Part shown: in pieces, positions 44,276 to 50,854 of the stretch
Numbering within the stretch: the stretch's first letter is position 1
Layout: the number at the start of each line of letters is the position of its first letter
Source of the DNA: Kribbia dieselivorans NBRC 106261
GTDB taxonomy: Bacteria > Actinomycetota > Actinomycetes > Actinomycetales > Dermatophilaceae
Assembly (NCBI RefSeq): GCF_001552435.1
Contig: NZ_BCRE01000034.1
Coordinates: 1 to 50,854, forward strand
Reading direction: 5' to 3'
Length of the DNA stretch: 50,854 bases
Translations under genes and position numbers: made by a program
The notes under the pieces: model-generated
The model's database searches: none
The model's input: only the letters and a program-made list of their open reading frames with translations
Told to the model about the DNA's origin: nothing

Positions 44276-45241
44276 GTGTCTGTACGTCTGTCCCGATCCG
44301 CCCGCATCGCCGCGCTCGCGACCGCTGCCGCCCTGACCATGGCGGCGTGCGGCGGCGGCTCCGGCTCCACGAGCGGTGACGGCGCCCTCAAGTCCGTGAC
44401 CGTCGAGGGGGGCAACGACCAGCAGGCCCCCACGGTGACCATCGCCGACCAGCCCCTCAAGGTCGACGAGACCACCACCTCCGCACTGACCGCCGGCGAC
44501 GGACAGTCGTCGACGGACAAGACCTGGGTCTCCGTCGACTACGTGCTGCTCAACGGCCGCGACGGCAAGGTGCTCGAGGAGACCTACAAGGGCGACCCGG
44601 TGCCGTTCGACCTCAGCTCCTCGCAGCTCATACCGGGGATCAAGAAGTCGCTGACCGGGCAGAAGGCCGACTCGCGGGTCATCTCGGCCGTGCCGCCCAA
44701 GGACGCCTTCGGTGACCAGGGCAACGCCTCGGCCGGGGTGGAGAAGGACGACACCCTCGTGTTCGCGTTCGACGTGCGCAAGGTCCTTCAGCCGCTCACC
44801 AAGGCCGAGGGTGAGACCGTCAAGCCCAAGTCCGGTCTGCCCAAGGTCACCCAGCCCGACGGCAAGCCGGCGACGTTCGTCATGCCCAAGGGCACGCCGC
44901 CGAAGAACACGCAGGTGCAGCCCCTCATCAAGGGTGACGGCGACAAGATCACAAAGGGCGACACCGTCATCGTCAACTACACCGGTGCGCTGTGGAAGAA
45001 CGGCAAGGTGTTCGACAGCTCGCTCAAGGCCGACCGGGGCGCCTTCTCATTCCAGGTCGGCGCCGAGCAGGCGCAGGTCATCAAGGCGTGGAATGACGAC
45101 CTCATCGGACAGACCGTCGGTTCGCGCGTCCTGCTCGTCGTGCCGCCGAAGGACGGGTACGGTTCGACGGGTAGTTCCGACGGGTCGATCAAGGGCACCG
45201 ACACGATCGTCTTCAGCATCGATATTCTCGGCACCATCTGA
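44276..45241 (+). CDS. Two-domain FKBP-type peptidyl-prolyl isomerase lipoprotein
   Basis: About 321 residues. A lipoprotein signal peptide (RIAALATAAALTMAACGGG) has its lipid Cys right after TMAA, so the protein is anchored outside the membrane. Two FKBP-like domains follow: residues about 75-170 (VSVDYVLLNGRDGKVLEETY) and about 220-321 (DTVIVNYTGALWKNGKVFDS to the end). The first is more divergent in its active-site aromatic residues. It should help fold exported proteins. GTG 44276 with GAAGG upstream is preferred; an in-frame ATG at 44246 is possible. Confidence 0.88.
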   Translation: MSVRLSRSARIAALATAAALTMAACGGGSGSTSGDGALKSVTVEGGNDQQAPTVTIADQPLKVDETTTSALTAGDGQSSTDKTWVSVDYVLLNGRDGKVLEETYKGDPVPFDLSSSQLIPGIKKSLTGQKADSRVISAVPPKDAFGDQGNASAGVEKDDTLVFAFDVRKVLQPLTKAEGETVKPKSGLPKVTQPDGKPATFVMPKGTPPKNTQVQPLIKGDGDKITKGDTVIVNYTGALWKNGKVFDSSLKADRGAFSFQVGAEQAQVIKAWNDDLIGQTVGSRVLLVVPPKDGYGSTGSSDGSIKGTDTIVFSIDILGTI

Positions 45242-45273
45242 TCCCGTCCCGCTGACGCACCGAAGGAGACATC

Positions 45274-45660
45274 GTGCCGTTCGACCCCAACACCACCCGC
45301 CCCGAGATCGACTTCCCCGGGGACAACCCGCCCACCGACCTCATCATCGAGGACCTCTGGGAGGGCGATGGCGTGGTCGCCGAGCCGGGCATGGGCATCG
45401 CCGCGCACTACGTCGGCGTCGCCTGGTCCACCGGTGAGGAGTTCGACGCCTCGTGGAACCGCGGCGCTCCGCTCCAGTTCACCGTCGGCGTCGGCCAGGT
45501 CATCCAGGGCTGGGACCAGGGTCTGCTCGGCATGAAGGAGGGCGGCCGGCGCAAGATCACCATCCCGCCCCACTTGGGCTACGGCGACCGTGGGGCCGGC
45601 GCGGCGATCAAGCCGGGGGAGACGTTGATCTTCGTCGTCGACCTCGTCAAGGTCGGCTGA
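45274..45660 (+). CDS. FKBP-type peptidyl-prolyl cis-trans isomerase, cytosolic
   Basis: A 128-residue single-domain FKBP without a signal peptide. Core residues are visible in HYVGVAWSTGEEFDASWNRG, VIQGWDQGLLGMKEGGRRK and PPHLGYGDRGAG, matching the FKBP12 pocket (Trp in QGWD, Tyr in LGYG). It isomerises X-Pro bonds in the cytoplasm. GAAGGAG precedes the GTG at 45274. Together with the lipoprotein FKBP upstream it gives one isomerase on each side of the membrane. Confidence 0.93.
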   Translation: MPFDPNTTRPEIDFPGDNPPTDLIIEDLWEGDGVVAEPGMGIAAHYVGVAWSTGEEFDASWNRGAPLQFTVGVGQVIQGWDQGLLGMKEGGRRKITIPPHLGYGDRGAGAAIKPGETLIFVVDLVKVG

Positions 45661-45681
45661 CCCACCTCACGGTCTTCCGCC

Positions 45682-46716
45682 ATGGCCATACGCAACACTC
45701 CGGATGCCAAGACGGAGCGGCTGATCAGCCTTGCCATGACTCTGCTGGCCGCCCGGCGCCCGCTGACCAAGGAGCAGATCCGGCGGGTCGTCGGCGGCTA
45801 CGTCGGCACCGAGTCCGACGAGGCGTTCGAGAAGATGTTCGAACGTGACAAGGACGACCTGCGGGAGATGGGTCTGCCCCTGGTCACCCGCAGTCTCGAC
45901 GCCTTCCACGACGACGAGTTCGGGTACCAGATCGAACGGGGCTCCTACGCGCTGCCCGAGATCAGTTTTCGCCCCGACGAGTTGGCCGTGGTCGGTCTGG
46001 CGGGCCGGGCCTGGGAGCACACCCGGATGGCGCAGGACGCCGTGGGCGCCCTGACCAAACTGCGCTCCGTCGCCGGGCAGGAGGACGCCGAGGCGTTCGC
46101 CGGTCTGGAACCGCGCTTGCGGGTGCGGGAGGCGGCGTTCGACCCGCTCAAGGACGCCGTCCTCGACCGACGGGCCGTGGTGTTCTACTACCGCTCCGGT
46201 GGCGTCGGTCAGGTCCGCACCCGCCACCTTCAGCCGTGGCGTCTCCTGTCCTATAAGGACCGGTGGTACGTCACCGGCTTCGATCTGGACCGCGAGGAGC
46301 CTCGCGTCTTCCGGCTCTCGCGCATCACCTCCGCGGTCCAACTCGTGGGGGAGACCGGCGCCTACGAGGTCCCGCCGGAGCATGACGCGCGTGCGATGAT
46401 CACGGCGGTGTTTGACACGGCCGACCCGTCCCAGACCGGCACCGCTCGACTGCGGGTACGGCCGGGGCGGGCCACGACGTTGCGTCGTCACGCCACCCTG
46501 ACGGCCGAGGCCACCGGTGAGCCGACCTCACCGGGGACAGCCGGGGACTGGGACGAGATCGAGATCCCGCTGGGGGTCTACCCGAGCCTGGCCGACGAGG
46601 TGACCGCCCTGGGCCCCGACGTCGTCGTCCTCTCGCCCCCCGACCTGCGCGAGGCCGTCATCGCCCGCCTGACCGCCGCGCTCGGCGGGCAGGCCGCCAC
46701 CGAGGAGAGCCGCTGA
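45682..46716 (+). CDS. pafB: WYL-domain transcriptional regulator PafB
   Basis: A 344-residue regulator. An N-terminal winged helix (TERLISLAMTLLAARRPLTKE) is followed by a WYL domain (AVVFYYRSGGVGQVRTRHL to YKDRWYVTGFDLDREEPRVF) and a WCX tail. In mycobacteria PafB and PafC act as a heterodimer that turns on DNA-repair genes independently of LexA. The gene lies 21 nt after the FKBP gene without a clear ribosome site, so it is probably co-transcribed. It overlaps pafC by one base. Confidence 0.92.
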   Translation: MAIRNTPDAKTERLISLAMTLLAARRPLTKEQIRRVVGGYVGTESDEAFEKMFERDKDDLREMGLPLVTRSLDAFHDDEFGYQIERGSYALPEISFRPDELAVVGLAGRAWEHTRMAQDAVGALTKLRSVAGQEDAEAFAGLEPRLRVREAAFDPLKDAVLDRRAVVFYYRSGGVGQVRTRHLQPWRLLSYKDRWYVTGFDLDREEPRVFRLSRITSAVQLVGETGAYEVPPEHDARAMITAVFDTADPSQTGTARLRVRPGRATTLRRHATLTAEATGEPTSPGTAGDWDEIEIPLGVYPSLADEVTALGPDVVVLSPPDLREAVIARLTAALGGQAATEESR

Positions 46717-47696
46717 TGGCCCGACGCAAGCCCGAACCGGCCAACGTGCGCACCGGCCGGCTCATGGCGCTCGTGCCGTGGCTGCTCGATCACCCGGGCA
46801 TCGAGATCAGCGAGGCCGCCGCGCACCACGGGGTCAGCGAGACGCAACTGCGCAAGGACCTCGACCTGCTCCACCTGTGCGGGTACGGCCCCTACCACGA
46901 CGAGTTGATCGACGTGGACTATTCGGACGGCCGCGTCTACCTCTCCAACGCCGAGACGATTCCCAAGCCGCTGGCCCTGGAACGCGACGAGGCGATCAGT
47001 CTCATCCTGGCGCTCGAGTCGTTGACCCCGCTCGAGGAGGACGAGAACGGGCCGGCCCACCGGGCGCTGGCCAAGCTCACCGCGGTGGCGATCCAGCACG
47101 GCGCCGACGACCTGGACATCATGTCCGAGGAACCTCCGGCCGTGCTGACCGAACTGCGCGACGCCATGGCGCGGCACCGTCGCGTGCACCTGCGCTACCA
47201 CTCGCCGGCGCGGGACGAGACGACCGAGCGGGACGTCGATCCGATGCGTCTCGAACGCGTCGACGGGCTCTGGTACTTCGAGGGGTGGTGCCATGTCCAA
47301 CGGGACACCCGGCTGTTTCGGCTCGACCGGATCCTCGCCGTGACCGTGCTCGACGAGGACGGCACGGCCCCGGCCGACGCGCGCCGTCACGACCTGTCCG
47401 GGGGCGCGTTCAGCGGCGCCGAGTACCCGCTGGCCACGCTCCGACTCACCCCACAGGCGGCGTGGGTGGCGGAGTACTACCCGACGGAGGAGCGCGTCGA
47501 CCTGCCCGACGGGTCGCTGCGGGTTCGCCTGCGCGTCTCCGATCCGCAGTGGCTGACCCAGCTCGTGTTGCGCCTGCGCGGCAACGTCCAGGTGGTGGCG
47601 CCGAGCGACCTGCGCGAGGCCGTCATTGCCACTGGGCAACAGGCTCTTGACGCGTATCGGGAGCCGGTCACGCGTTCGGGGCACTCAGGTTTGTGA
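46716..47696 (+). CDS. pafC: WYL-domain transcriptional regulator PafC
   Basis: A 326-residue paralogue of PafB. It has a helix-turn-helix ([22 protein letters not shown]), a WYL domain ([20 protein letters not shown], then [22 protein letters not shown]) and a WCX tail. It is expected to pair with PafB. The ATG overlaps the pafB stop (TGATG), so both proteins should be made in similar amounts. The C-terminal end carries the promoter region of tatA. Confidence 0.92.
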   Translation: MARRKPEPANVRTGRLMALVPWLLDHPGIEISEAAAHHGVSETQLRKDLDLLHLCGYGPYHDELIDVDYSDGRVYLSNAETIPKPLALERDEAISLILALESLTPLEEDENGPAHRALAKLTAVAIQHGADDLDIMSEEPPAVLTELRDAMARHRRVHLRYHSPARDETTERDVDPMRLERVDGLWYFEGWCHVQRDTRLFRLDRILAVTVLDEDGTAPADARRHDLSGGAFSGAEYPLATLRLTPQAAWVAEYYPTEERVDLPDGSLRVRLRVSDPQWLTQLVLRLRGNVQVVAPSDLREAVIATGQQALDAYREPVTRSGHSGL

Positions 47697-47698
47697 AG

Positions 47699-47726
47699 TA
47701 GAGTCGCTGACGGTTCGACCCGTCAG
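47699..47726 (+). promoter_or_regulatory. Candidate tatAC promoter and 5' leader hairpin
   Basis: TAGAGT at 47699-47704 can serve as -10. A 7-bp hairpin follows (CTGACGG 47707-47713 with CCGTCAG 47720-47726, loop TTCGAC) in the leader before tatA. Confidence 0.4.
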
Positions 47727-47751
47727 CTCCACCCTCAGAAAAGGTGTCATC

Positions 47752-48027
47752 ATGCCCAACCTCGGAGCCCCTGAGATCATCGTCATCGCGCTGGTGATCC
47801 TGCTGTTGTTCGGGTTCAAGAAGCTTCCGGACGCGGCCCGCAGCATCGGCCGCTCGGCCCGCGTGTTCAAGTCCGAGATGAACGAGATGAAGAACGAGGA
47901 CGAGGAACGCAACCGCAAGTCCGACGACGGCACCACGACGCGCGCCGTCGAGGGTGGGTCGACCACTGATTCGCCGATCCGCGAGAACAACCCGCGCCCG
48001 GACAACCAGACCGGTCCGGCGGCCTGA
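47752..48027 (+). CDS. tatA: Sec-independent translocase subunit TatA
   Basis: A 91-residue protein with the TatA layout: an N-terminal membrane helix ([20 protein letters not shown]) carrying the FGxKKLP hinge, an amphipathic helix ([17 protein letters not shown]) and a charged, disordered tail. It forms the translocation patch for folded proteins with TatC. AAAAGG lies upstream of the ATG. The tatB gene is not in this window, as is usual where tatB is elsewhere. Confidence 0.95.
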   Translation: MPNLGAPEIIVIALVILLLFGFKKLPDAARSIGRSARVFKSEMNEMKNEDEERNRKSDDGTTTRAVEGGSTTDSPIRENNPRPDNQTGPAA

Positions 48028-48057
48028 CACACGGCACCCATCGGCTGGCGTACACCC

Positions 48058-48864
48058 ATGCTCAAGAAGAGGGACAACCCCGACGGGAGGATGTCGCTCC
48101 AGGACCACCTGCTCGAGTTCCGCAAGCGGCTGATGATCGCCGCCTTGGCCATCGTCCTCGGGTCGGTTGCCGGGTGGTTCCTCTTCGATCCCGTCTACGA
48201 ACAACTCACGTCCCCCATCAAGCTCCTCCAGGAGGAGCGCGGTGCGGGCGCGATCATCAACCTCAACTACGCCGGGATGACGGCCGCGTTCAGCCAGCGC
48301 CTGTCCATCGCGATCTTCGTCGGGTTCATCGTCTCCAGCCCGGTCTGGCTCTATCAGTTGTGGGCGTTCATCGTCCCCGGGCTGACCCGCAAGGAGAAGT
48401 GGATGTCGCTGGCGTTCATCGCCGCGATCGTCCCGCTCTTCCTGGCCGGGTGCTGGTTCGGTTTCATCACGCTGCCGAAGGCCATCACCATCCTCCTCGG
48501 GTTCACGCCCGACGGGGCGGCCAACCTCTCCGAGGCGTCGGCCTACTTCAAGTTCGTCACCCGGTTCATCGTCGTCTTCGGCCTGGCCTGGCTCCTGCCG
48601 GTGTTCCTCGTGGCGCTGAACGTGGCGCATGTCCTGAGCGGCAAGATGATGCTCAGCGGGTGGCGCCCGGCGGTGCTGCTCATCTTCATCGCCGCCGCAA
48701 TCATCACGCCCACGCCGGACCCGTTCACGATGTTCCTCCTGGCCGGGCCGCTCATCGTGCTGTACTTCGCCGCGGTCATCATCGCGCTCATCAACGACAA
48801 ACGTCGATCGCGCCAGGAACCGGAGTGGCTGCACACGAGTGACGACGAGGCCAGCGCGCTCTAG
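48058..48864 (+). CDS. tatC: Sec-independent translocase subunit TatC
   Basis: A 268-residue membrane protein with six helices. The N-terminal signal-binding segment is MSLQDHLLEFRKRLMIAAL (with the conserved HLLEFRKR), and the first periplasmic loop has SPVWLYQLWAFIVPGL. It recognises twin-arginine signal peptides. It lies 30 nt after tatA and 20 nt before the helicase gene, the common actinobacterial order. Confidence 0.96.
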   Translation: MLKKRDNPDGRMSLQDHLLEFRKRLMIAALAIVLGSVAGWFLFDPVYEQLTSPIKLLQEERGAGAIINLNYAGMTAAFSQRLSIAIFVGFIVSSPVWLYQLWAFIVPGLTRKEKWMSLAFIAAIVPLFLAGCWFGFITLPKAITILLGFTPDGAANLSEASAYFKFVTRFIVVFGLAWLLPVFLVALNVAHVLSGKMMLSGWRPAVLLIFIAAAIITPTPDPFTMFLLAGPLIVLYFAAVIIALINDKRRSRQEPEWLHTSDDEASAL

Positions 48865-48872
48865 AAGGCGTA

Positions 48873-48878
48873 TAGGTT
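48873..48878 (+). promoter_or_regulatory. -10 box TAGGTT for the helicase gene
   Basis: TAGGTT ends 6 nt before the ATG at 48885. Confidence 0.55.
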
Positions 48879-48884
48879 GGGCGC

Positions 48885-50854
48885 ATGTCCAGTCCGGCTG
48901 AGCGGTACGCCGCATCTCGACAACGGCAGCAGGCCGACCGCTCCGAGTTGGCCCGCTTCATGGCCGGGTTCGACTTCACCTTCGATGACTTCCAGATCGA
49001 GGCGTGTCGCGAGGTCGAGCAGGGCAAGGGTGTCCTCGTTGCGGCACCGACCGGTTCGGGCAAGACGATCGTCGGCGAGTTCGCCGTGCATCTGGCCCTG
49101 ACCCGGGGGCAGAAGGCGTTCTACACCACTCCGATCAAAGCGCTGAGCAATCAGAAGTACCACGATCTCGTGCGACGTCACGGGGCCGAGAACGTCGGAC
49201 TGCTCACAGGCGACTCCTCGGTCAACGGCGAGGCGCCCATCGTCGTCATGACGACCGAGGTCCTGCGGAACATGATCTACGCGAGTTCCTCGACCCTGAC
49301 CGGGTTGGCGTTCGTCGTCATGGACGAGGTCCACTACCTCGCCGATCGCTTCCGCGGGGCGGTGTGGGAGGAAGTGATCATCCACCTGCCCGAACATGTC
49401 CAGGTCGTCTCGCTCTCCGCGACGGTGAGCAATGCCGAGGAGTTCGGTGACTGGTTGGCCGAGGTCCGCGGCAATCACGCGGTCGTGCTCTCCGAGACCC
49501 GGCCGGTGCCGCTGTGGCAGCACATGCAGGTCGGGCACCGTGACTACGACCTCTTCGCCTACGACACCGCCGCGCCGCGCAAGGACGGCGGTATCCCGCG
49601 GCTCAACCCGGACCTCCTGGAGGCCATCCGACAGGCCGAACGTGCCGCCGGAGACCGATCGAACATGCGCGGGGGACGGCCTGGGCGGCCCGATCGGCGG
49701 GGCGAGTTCGGTCGCGGCCGTGGCGCCCACCGGCCGGCGCGTGGCGGCGGTGGCGATCGTGGCTTTCGCGGTGGCGGCGTGGCGCGGGCCTCGCGCGCGG
49801 AGATCATCGCCCAACTCGACGCCGACGACCTGCTGCCGGCGATCACGTTCATCTTCAGCCGCGCCGGGTGCGACGCTGCGGTCGAGCAGATGCTGGCGTC
49901 CGGGGCACAACTGATCCCCCAGGCCGAAGGAGCGCGGATCCGTCGGCTGATCGAGGAACGCGTCGACGGCATCGCCCCCGAGGACCTGGAGGTGCTCGGG
50001 TACTACACCTTCGTCGAGGGGGCGGTGCGTGGGTTCGCGGCCCATCACGCGGGCATGCTGCCGGTGTTCCGCGAGATCGTCGAGGAACTGTTCACCACCG
50101 GTCGGATCCGCGCGGTGTTCGCCACCGAGACGCTCGCCCTGGGCATCAACATGCCGGCGCGCACGGTCGTGCTCGAGAAGTTGGTGAAGTTCAACGGTGA
50201 GAACCACGTGGACCTCACGCCGGCGGAGTACACGCAACTCACCGGCCGGGCCGGCCGGCGCGGCATCGACATTGAGGGGCACGCCCTGGTGCTGTGGCAG
50301 CGCGGGATGGACCCGGTCCAGGTCGCGGGGCTGGCCTCCACCCGAACCTACCCACTGCGCTCCTCGTTCGCCCCGACGTACAACATGGCCGTCAACCTCG
50401 TCGCGACGGTGGGTCGGGCGGTGGCGCGCGAGACCCTGGAGACCTCGTTCGCCCAGTTCCAGGCCGACCGGTCCGTGGTGGGGTTGGCCACCAGCGTGCG
50501 ACGCAACCACGACGCGTTGGAGGGCTACGCCGAGGCGATGCACTGCGACCGCGGTGACTTCCGCGAGTACGCCGAGATGCGTCACCGGCTGGGCCAGTTG
50601 GAGAAGGAGGGCGCCAAGAAGCGCACCGCGACCCGGCGCGCTGAGGCGGCCGTCAGCCTGGAGAACCTCGAACCCGGCGACGTCATCCGGATCCCGACCG
50701 GACGACTCTCCGGCTGGGCCGTCGTCGTCTCGAATCCGCGGCCGCGACCCGGCCAACTGCATTCGCCGGCGGTGGTCACCGAGAACCACCAGTTCCGGCA
50801 CCTGACCACGCAGGACCTTCCCGAGCCGATCTCCGCCACGACGAAGCTGAGGCT
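48885..50854 (+). CDS. helY: Ski2/Mtr4-like DEAD/DEAH-box helicase (HelY type), 3' end outside window
   Basis: At least 656 residues, with no stop before the window ends. Visible are the Q-like region FDDFQIEACREVEQGKG, Walker A APTGSGKT (about 54-61), PIKALSNQKY, the DEVH box, SLSATVSNAEEF, TETLALGINMPARTV and QLTGRAGRRGID (motif VI). An Arg/Gly-rich linker at residues about 262-300 (RGGRPGRPDRRGEFGRGRG type) separates the two RecA-like domains. HelY-type enzymes unwind RNA or DNA; the Mtr4/Ski2 kinship favours RNA work. It follows tatC, as in mycobacteria. Confidence 0.93.
   Translation, partial: MSSPAERYAASRQRQQADRSELARFMAGFDFTFDDFQIEACREVEQGKGVLVAAPTGSGKTIVGEFAVHLALTRGQKAFYTTPIKALSNQKYHDLVRRHGAENVGLLTGDSSVNGEAPIVVMTTEVLRNMIYASSSTLTGLAFVVMDEVHYLADRFRGAVWEEVIIHLPEHVQVVSLSATVSNAEEFGDWLAEVRGNHAVVLSETRPVPLWQHMQVGHRDYDLFAYDTAAPRKDGGIPRLNPDLLEAIRQAERAAGDRSNMRGGRPGRPDRRGEFGRGRGAHRPARGGGGDRGFRGGGVARASRAEIIAQLDADDLLPAITFIFSRAGCDAAVEQMLASGAQLIPQAEGARIRRLIEERVDGIAPEDLEVLGYYTFVEGAVRGFAAHHAGMLPVFREIVEELFTTGRIRAVFATETLALGINMPARTVVLEKLVKFNGENHVDLTPAEYTQLTGRAGRRGIDIEGHALVLWQRGMDPVQVAGLASTRTYPLRSSFAPTYNMAVNLVATVGRAVARETLETSFAQFQADRSVVGLATSVRRNHDALEGYAEAMHCDRGDFREYAEMRHRLGQLEKEGAKKRTATRRAEAAVSLENLEPGDVIRIPTGRLSGWAVVVSNPRPRPGQLHSPAVVTENHQFRHLTTQDLPEPISATTKLR

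Overview
The window is GC-rich, gene-dense DNA from an actinomycete (Actinomycetota), most like the Micrococcales. The supporting evidence is a mycothiol ligase (mshC), a complete Pup-proteasome gene set (arc, dop, pup, prcB, prcA, pafA, pafB, pafC), tatA-tatC followed by a helY-type helicase, a mycofactocin-type dehydrogenase, and many start codons that lie 6-8 nt after a TANNNT -10 box (leaderless mRNAs). No species call is possible from the sequence alone.

Layout. 1-4.4 kb: the tail of an unknown gene, an orphan ABC ATPase, an NfeD/SPFH membrane pair, a TauE/SafE permease and a TrmH-type RNA methyltransferase, closed by a perfect 28-bp palindrome. 4.5-6.4 kb: leftward PEBP gene and a HipA-like kinase/DUF3037 pair. 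6.5-7.4 kb: tRNA-Leu(GAG) and a vapBC toxin-antitoxin locus. 7.4-18.1 kb: an accessory catabolic cluster of mycofactocin-type SDR, aldehyde dehydrogenase, second SDR, class III CoA-transferase-like protein, acyl-CoA ligase, Rieske oxygenase, a second degenerate CoA-transferase-like protein, a convergent TetR regulator and a flavin/2Fe-2S reductase. 18.1-23.5 kb: NAD(P)-binding protein, tandem hairpin repeats, membrane protein, M20 peptidase, acidic protein, UppP and CorA. 23.5-29.4 kb: histidine phosphatase, DUF3090, SCO1664-type protein, MshC, PAC2, HAD phosphatase and a RecB-like Fe-S nuclease. 29.5-33.3 kb: metH. 33.3-50.9 kb: site-2 protease, TrmI and the Pup-proteasome region, ending in FKBPs, PafBC, TatAC and a helicase cut by the window edge.

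How the parts work together. The right half is a conserved protein-turnover neighbourhood: PafA attaches Pup, Dop deamidates or removes it, ARC unfolds the substrate and PrcBA degrades it, while PafBC are WYL regulators linked to DNA damage in relatives. The left-centre cluster reads as a regulated pathway in which an alcohol is oxidised (SDR, then aldehyde dehydrogenase), activated to a CoA thioester, and hydroxylated or demethylated by a Rieske oxygenase fed by its own reductase. Its substrate is not evident. This cluster is the best candidate for something undescribed: both CoA-transferase-like proteins deviate at the catalytic aspartate, and an 11-bp motif is shared by the operon promoter and the regulator/reductase intergenic region.
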